The notes below the pieces were generated by a model. That model was not told the origin of the DNA. It did not search any database and was given only the letters and a program-made list of their open reading frames with translations. A stretch of DNA of 64,000 nucleotides from Bradyrhizobium lablabi (lineage in GTDB: Bacteria; Pseudomonadota; Alphaproteobacteria; Rhizobiales; Xanthobacteraceae): NCBI RefSeq assembly GCF_018129385.1, contig NZ_JAFCLN010000005.1, forward strand, positions 62,001 to 126,000. The letters run 5' to 3'. Numbering within the stretch: the stretch's first letter is position 1; each line of letters begins with the position of its first letter. The position numbers and the translations under genes were made by a program. This document shows, in pieces, positions 60,050-64,000 of the stretch.

Positions 60050-60754
60050 ATGTCCGATCTCTCCGCCTTTCCGATTACAAAACGCTGGCCCGCAAAACAT
60101 CCGGACCGGTTGCAGCTCTATTCGCTGCCGACGCCGAACGGCGTCAAGGTTTCGATCATGCTGGAGGAGATCGGACTGCCTTATGAGGTCCACCTGGTCG
60201 ATTTCAATAAGGATGACCAGAAGACGGCGGAGTTTCTCTCGCTCAATCCAAACGGAAAAATCCCGGCAATCCTCGATCCCGATGGGCCGGGCGGCAAGCC
60301 GCTGCCGCTGTTCGAGTCCGGCGCGATCCTGCAATATCTCGCCGAGAAGACCGGAAAGCTGCTGCCCGCGGATCCTGCCCGGCGCTGGCAGACGATCCAG
60401 TGGGTGCATTTCCAGATGGGCGGGATCGGCCCGATGTTCGGCCAGGTCGGCTTCTTCCACAAATTTGCCGGCAAGGATTTTGAGGACAAGCGGCCGCTCG
60501 AGCGTTACGTCAACGAGTCCAAGCGCCTGCTTGGCGTGATGGAGACACAGCTTTCGGGGCGGCAATGGATCATGGACAGCGAATACACCATCGCCGACAT
60601 CTCCATGCTGGGATGGGTGCGCAATCTGATCGGTTTTTACGGGGCGGGCGACCTTGTCGGCTTCGATGGCTTCAAGAGCGTCGCGTCGTGGCTGGAACGT
60701 GGGCTAGCACGGCCGGCGGTGGAGCGCGGGCTGAATATTCCGAAGCGGCCTTAG
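60050..60754 (+). CDS. glutathione S-transferase, Nu class/YfcG-like
   Basis: 234 residues. The N-terminal thioredoxin-like domain has QLYSLPTPNGVKVSIMLEEI (T-x-N-x-x-K-V motif of YfcG/YghU types), then LSLNPNGKIPAILDPDGPGG and PLFESGAILQYLAEKTGKLL. The C-terminal helical domain has QWIMDSEYTIADISMLGW. These enzymes reduce disulfides such as GSSG-like bonds. Single gene; a repeat follows its stop. Confidence 0.92.
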   Translation: MSDLSAFPITKRWPAKHPDRLQLYSLPTPNGVKVSIMLEEIGLPYEVHLVDFNKDDQKTAEFLSLNPNGKIPAILDPDGPGGKPLPLFESGAILQYLAEKTGKLLPADPARRWQTIQWVHFQMGGIGPMFGQVGFFHKFAGKDFEDKRPLERYVNESKRLLGVMETQLSGRQWIMDSEYTIADISMLGWVRNLIGFYGAGDLVGFDGFKSVASWLERGLARPAVERGLNIPKRP

Positions 60755-60827
60755 AGCATGATCCGGAAAAGTGGAAACCGGTTTTCCCTCGCGACAAACG
60801 CGAAGCGTTTGCGCGGAGATCATGCTC
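60754..60827. repeat. GAGCATGATC palindromic repeat, full copy
   Basis: 74 bases from GAGCATGATCC to ATCATGCTC, including GACAAACGCGAAGCGTTTGC. It lies between convergent GST and dsbB genes and may work as a transcript end. Confidence 0.8.
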
Positions 60828-60842
60828 AAACCAAAAAGATGA

Positions 60843-61406
60843 TCACCGGCCTTGCAGCAGCTCATAGACCACAGGGTTGTCGGCGCAGGCACCGAAGCCG
60901 CATTCCAGCAATGTCGACACCACGTTGAGCGCGGTCAGCGCGATCACCAGCCAGACCGCGATCGTCGCAAACAAATCGGGTGCGTCGAATTTCGGTGCGG
61001 TTGCTTCCGGTTCGAACTGACGGTCGAACAGCAGCATGGCCGATATCAGGAGGATGGCCGCGGCAAAGCCGATCAGGGCCAGCGTGTAATAGTGGTAGCC
61101 GAGCAATGCCGTGCCGTAGCTGGGATCGCCGGGCAGGATATGCAGCAGCACCTGGCGCGTCGAAAAGGCAAAGCCGGCGGCGGCGGCGAACAGCGACAGG
61201 GCATAATGGCTCGGGCGCGGTCCGAAGCGCACATTCATGATCGGCCCGATCGCCAGCATCGCGAACTGGATGCGCTGGAGCAAACAGAGCGGGCAGGGCA
61301 GCTCATGCAGCAGGAGCTGCGCGGCGAACGCTGCAATCAGCACCAGCGCCACCGCATAGAGGCTGAGGGCGTTGAGGGTGGTGGCCAGCGAGCGCGTCAC
61401 GGCCAT
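60843..61406 (-). CDS. dsbB: disulfide bond formation protein B
   Basis: 187 residues, four or five membrane helices. LLLHELPCPLCLLQRIQFAM holds the first periplasmic C-x-x-C. The second loop has no obvious Cys pair of the E. coli kind; ECGFGACADN is near the C-terminus instead. DsbB reoxidises DsbA-type proteins using quinone. The start overlaps no gene; it is 3 bases after the stop of the 52-residue gene, so both form one operon. Confidence 0.88.
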   Translation of the reverse strand: MAVTRSLATTLNALSLYAVALVLIAAFAAQLLLHELPCPLCLLQRIQFAMLAIGPIMNVRFGPRPSHYALSLFAAAAGFAFSTRQVLLHILPGDPSYGTALLGYHYYTLALIGFAAAILLISAMLLFDRQFEPEATAPKFDAPDLFATIAVWLVIALTALNVVSTLLECGFGACADNPVVYELLQGR

Positions 61407-61409
61407 ACC

Positions 61410-61568
61410 TCAAAACGACAGTTTCAGCGCGTCGGTCGCGTGATGCAGATAGGTCGCGACCGAGGCGATCAGCGCGGCGGCAAACAATCCAAGCGCCAAC
61501 GGCCGTGACCCACGCCAGGCGGCGAGCATGACGATGACGACAGCCAGAAACAGCGCGGTGAATTCCAT
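61410..61568 (-). CDS. 52-residue membrane protein, DUF5993-like, upstream of dsbB
   Basis: MEFTALFLAVVIVMLAAWRG then SRPLALGLFAAALIASVATY and LHHATDALKLSF. Two hydrophobic helices and the LHHATD-LKLSF end match the small DUF5993 proteins I associate with DsbB genes. GGAGGCGAGA precedes the ATG. It is missed when only long ORFs are kept. Probably a helper of DsbB; not proven. Confidence 0.78.
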   Translation of the reverse strand: MEFTALFLAVVIVMLAAWRGSRPLALGLFAAALIASVATYLHHATDALKLSF

Positions 61569-61632
61569 TCTCGCCTCCGCTAACGGTGCAATCCTTATCA
61601 TGATCGCACGACACTGTGCAGCGCAGGGGTTG

Positions 61633-61655
61633 ACATTCCCTCTACACGGGAATGT
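61633..61655. promoter_or_regulatory. inverted repeat upstream of dctA
   Basis: ACATTCCC (61633-61640) and GGGAATGT (61648-61655) are perfect 8-base arms around TCTACAC. TTGACA lies at its left edge and could be a -35 box. No clear sigma-54 promoter (TGGCAC-N5-TTGC) was found. Confidence 0.5.
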
Positions 61656-61720
61656 TCGTTGTCGGGTCGGCCACCCCGCCCCATGATGGCCTCGTTCCTT
61701 AAGTCCTTCGCGAGTCTCCC

Positions 61721-63052
61721 ATGACCACAGCCGCCATTCGCCCCGCCGCCAATCACCAGCCCTGGTACAAGGTCCTTTACATCCAGGTGCTGATCGCAAT
61801 CGCGCTGGGCATCCTGATCGGGCATTCTTATCCGACCCTCGGAAAGGAATTAAAGCCGCTCGGCGACGGATTTATTGCGCTGATCAAGATGATGATCGCG
61901 CCAGTGATCTTTTGCACCGTGGTGCATGGCATCTCCTCGATGGGCGACCTCAAGCGGGTCGGCCGGGTCGGGCTGAAGGCGCTGATCTATTTCGAGGTGG
62001 TCTCCACGGTTGCGCTGGCGATCGGGCTGCTCGTCGGCAGGACGCTACAGCCGGGCGCCGGCTTCAACATCGATCCCACCGCGATCGATCCGAAAGCGGT
62101 CGCCACCTACGTCACCAAGGCCAAGGAAGAAGGCATCGTCTCGCATCTGATGGCGATCATTCCCGACAGCTTCATCGGGGCGCTCGCGCGCGGCGACCTC
62201 TTGCAGGTGCTCCTGATCTCGATCCTCTCGGGCTTTGCCATCGCCTATATGGGCAAGGCGGGTGAGCCGATCGCCTACGCGATCGACCAGGCCGCAAAAG
62301 TGTTTTTCGGCGTGATCCGCATCATCGTTCGCGTTGCCCCTATCGGAGCTTTCGGCGCGATGGCGTTCACCGTCGGCGCCTATGGCCTCGGCTCACTCTG
62401 GAACCTGATTGCGCTGATCGGCACGTTCTATCTCACGAGCGTCTTGTTCGTGCTGATCGTGCTCGGATCGATCGCGCGGATTTCCGGTTTCTCCATCCTG
62501 CGCTTCATCGCCTACATCAAGGACGAGCTTCTGATCGTGCTCGGCACGTCGTCATCCGAGACGGTGCTGCCGCAGATGATCCAGAAGATGGAGCATCTCG
62601 GCGCCTCGCGTTCGGTGGTCGGCCTCGTGATTCCGACCGGCTACAGCTTCAACCTCGACGGCACCAACATCTACATGACGCTGGCGACGCTGTTCCTGGC
62701 GCAGGCGACCAACACGCCGCTGACGATCTGGCAAGAACTCGGCATTCTCGGCATCGCCATGATCACCTCCAAGGGCGCCTCGGGCGTGACTGGTGCGGGC
62801 TTCATCACGCTGGCGGCGACGCTCTCCATCGTGCCCGACATTCCCATCCAGTCGCTCGCCATTCTGGTCGGTATCGACAAGTTCATGAGCGAATGCCGGG
62901 CGCTGACCAACCTGATCGGCAATGGCGTCGCCTGTGTCGTGATCAGCCGCTCCGAAGGCGAGCTCGACAAGGACAAGCTGCACGAGACCATGGCGCACCC
63001 GATCGAGCTCGGCGAAGCCCTCGAGCCGGGCGCGAGTACCGAGCAGGCCTGA
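61721..63052 (+). CDS. dctA: C4-dicarboxylate:H+/Na+ symporter
   Basis: 443 residues. The DAACS family markers are intact: [20 protein letters not shown] (helix 1), the serine-rich hairpin [40 protein letters not shown] (ligand-binding NLDGT) and [29 protein letters not shown]. Takes up succinate, fumarate and malate across the inner membrane; in rhizobia it feeds nitrogen fixation. The spacing of the upstream inverted repeat suggests a repressor or activator. Confidence 0.95.
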   Translation: MTTAAIRPAANHQPWYKVLYIQVLIAIALGILIGHSYPTLGKELKPLGDGFIALIKMMIAPVIFCTVVHGISSMGDLKRVGRVGLKALIYFEVVSTVALAIGLLVGRTLQPGAGFNIDPTAIDPKAVATYVTKAKEEGIVSHLMAIIPDSFIGALARGDLLQVLLISILSGFAIAYMGKAGEPIAYAIDQAAKVFFGVIRIIVRVAPIGAFGAMAFTVGAYGLGSLWNLIALIGTFYLTSVLFVLIVLGSIARISGFSILRFIAYIKDELLIVLGTSSSETVLPQMIQKMEHLGASRSVVGLVIPTGYSFNLDGTNIYMTLATLFLAQATNTPLTIWQELGILGIAMITSKGASGVTGAGFITLAATLSIVPDIPIQSLAILVGIDKFMSECRALTNLIGNGVACVVISRSEGELDKDKLHETMAHPIELGEALEPGASTEQA

Positions 63053-63219
63053 GAGCGGGAAGAAACAGGCCCCTTTCCACCCCCGCAGCCATGCGGTCGG
63101 GGAATCGTGAAGCCATTCCTGAAAAAATCATGGCTTCGCGAAAGAAAAGCCCGGTCGATCTGAGAGCATGCGGCCCGGGAGCCGTATGCGGCTACCCCAA
63201 TTTCAAAAAGGAGACCGTC

Positions 63220-64000
63220 ATGTCGACGTCATTCAACCGCCAGCGCCGCCGCTTCTTCGGCCTTGCCGCCGGAATCGCCGCCGCAACGAAGTTTGGCTTC
63301 GCGGGAAGCGCGAGCGCTCAAACGAAGGGCGGTGCGGCGCAGATTCCCGCGATCAAGCCGGGGACCAATACGTCGTTTGCGCCGCTGAAGCAGGTTGAAG
63401 CAGGTGTGCTGAATGTGGGTTACGCCGAGGCCGGTCCCGCTGGCGGTCCGGTGGTGATCCTGCTGCACGGCTGGCCCTACGACATCTACAGCTATGCCGA
63501 TGTCGCGCCATTGCTGGCGGCGGCGGGCTATCGCGTGATCATCCCGTATTTGCGCGGCTACGGAAGCACGACCTTCCGGTCTGCGGAGACCATGCGCAGC
63601 GGCCAGCCGGTGGCGGTTTCCGCCGACATTATCGCACTGATGGACGCGTTGAAGATCGAGAAAGCGGTGCTCGGCGGCTACGATTGGGGCGCGCGTACCG
63701 CCAACATCATGGCGGCGCTCTGGCCCGAGCGCGTCAAGGCCATGGTGTCGGTCAGCGGCTATCTGATTGGCAGCCAGCAGGCCGGACGAATGCCGCTGCC
63801 GCCCAAGGCCGAGCTGGAATGGTGGTACCAGTTCTACTTCTCGACCGAGCGCGGCCGCGCCGGCTATGACAAATACCGGCACGATTTTGCAAAGCTGATC
63901 TGGCAGCTCGCTTCGCCGAAATGGCATTTCGACGATGCGACGTTCGAGCGAAGCGCTGCGGCCTTCAACAATGCCGATCACGTCGACATCGTGATCCACA
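63220..64000 (+). CDS. Tat-exported alpha/beta hydrolase, N-terminal 260 codons (cut by window edge)
   Basis: Begins MSTSFNRQRRRFFGLAAGIA, a twin-arginine signal (RRRFFG) with cleavage-like ASAQT. The hydrolase fold follows: VVILLHGWPYDIYSYADVAP (HG-W), IPYLRGYGSTTF, GGYDWGARTANIMAALWPER with Asp as nucleophile (epoxide hydrolase type), and an open end. AAAAAGGAG precedes the ATG. The lid domain begins near residue 185. The 3' end lies outside the window. Confidence 0.88.
   Translation, partial: MSTSFNRQRRRFFGLAAGIAAATKFGFAGSASAQTKGGAAQIPAIKPGTNTSFAPLKQVEAGVLNVGYAEAGPAGGPVVILLHGWPYDIYSYADVAPLLAAAGYRVIIPYLRGYGSTTFRSAETMRSGQPVAVSADIIALMDALKIEKAVLGGYDWGARTANIMAALWPERVKAMVSVSGYLIGSQQAGRMPLPPKAELEWWYQFYFSTERGRAGYDKYRHDFAKLIWQLASPKWHFDDATFERSAAAFNNADHVDIVIH

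Overview
The window is high-GC chromosomal DNA of an alphaproteobacterium, most likely Bradyrhizobium or a close relative in Nitrobacteraceae. This rests on the housekeeping run guaB - rsmB - guaA, a dctA gene, many SDR, SRPBCC, VOC and CGNR accessory genes, and families of palindromic intergenic repeats that I associate with this group. Several genes begin in an ATGA overlap with the gene before them, so operon structure is easy to read.

Layout. 1-14003: the start of an MFS exporter (cut by the left edge), a small membrane protein, guaB, an MDR reductase, a Fis-type HTH protein, a metallophosphoesterase, a MAPEG protein, rsmB, a repeat-filled spacer, a cyclic-di-GMP operon (DUF2336, PilZ, two small proteins, HD-GYP), an AraC-type regulator and guaA. 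14004-26911: a probable genomic island bounded by the 3' end of guaA and a second, decayed guaA 3' end that shares a 26-bp identical core with it. On its left is a lower-GC minus-strand locus in which a CHAT (caspase-like) protease gene sits among six very small HTH genes and a three-repeat small protein. The rest holds a Tat-exported deaminase with a fused molybdenum hydroxylase operon, a P-loop kinase, an isoprenylcysteine methyltransferase-like protein and a GbsR/MarR regulator. 26956-29632: a second compact locus, three winged-helix-like small proteins plus a HEPN ribonuclease candidate, with a truncated inverted copy across a very AT-rich spacer.

29786-48342: metabolic and regulatory genes: a Na/Pi cotransporter, two methyltransferases, a CGNR regulator facing a hydrolase-MDR-SDR operon, an FRG-domain protein, cupin and VOC proteins, a class III nucleotide cyclase, a second CGNR regulator facing an SDR gene, an ArsR-SRPBCC-DUF899 operon, an MFS transporter, and a DUF2167 gene flanked by 53-bp direct repeats. 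48357-54466: an RNA surveillance and repair operon on the minus strand: a tandem array of four Y-RNA-like noncoding RNAs (three with a tRNA-like T arm, two of them clearly circularly permuted tRNA mimics), a TROVE/Ro60-like protein, Hen1 and the three-domain Pnkp. 55092-64000: a Lin0512 protein, M20 amidohydrolase, GNAT, an Xre-RES toxin-antitoxin pair, a 2H phosphoesterase, an SDR, a GST, dsbB with a small partner, dctA and a Tat-exported alpha/beta hydrolase cut by the right edge.

The strongest candidates for little-described biology are the CHAT protease with its set of tiny HTH proteins, the HEPN/winged-helix locus beside the duplicated guaA end, and the four-member Y RNA array heading the TROVE-Hen1-Pnkp operon. 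No integrase, transposase, rRNA, canonical tRNA or CRISPR array was found.
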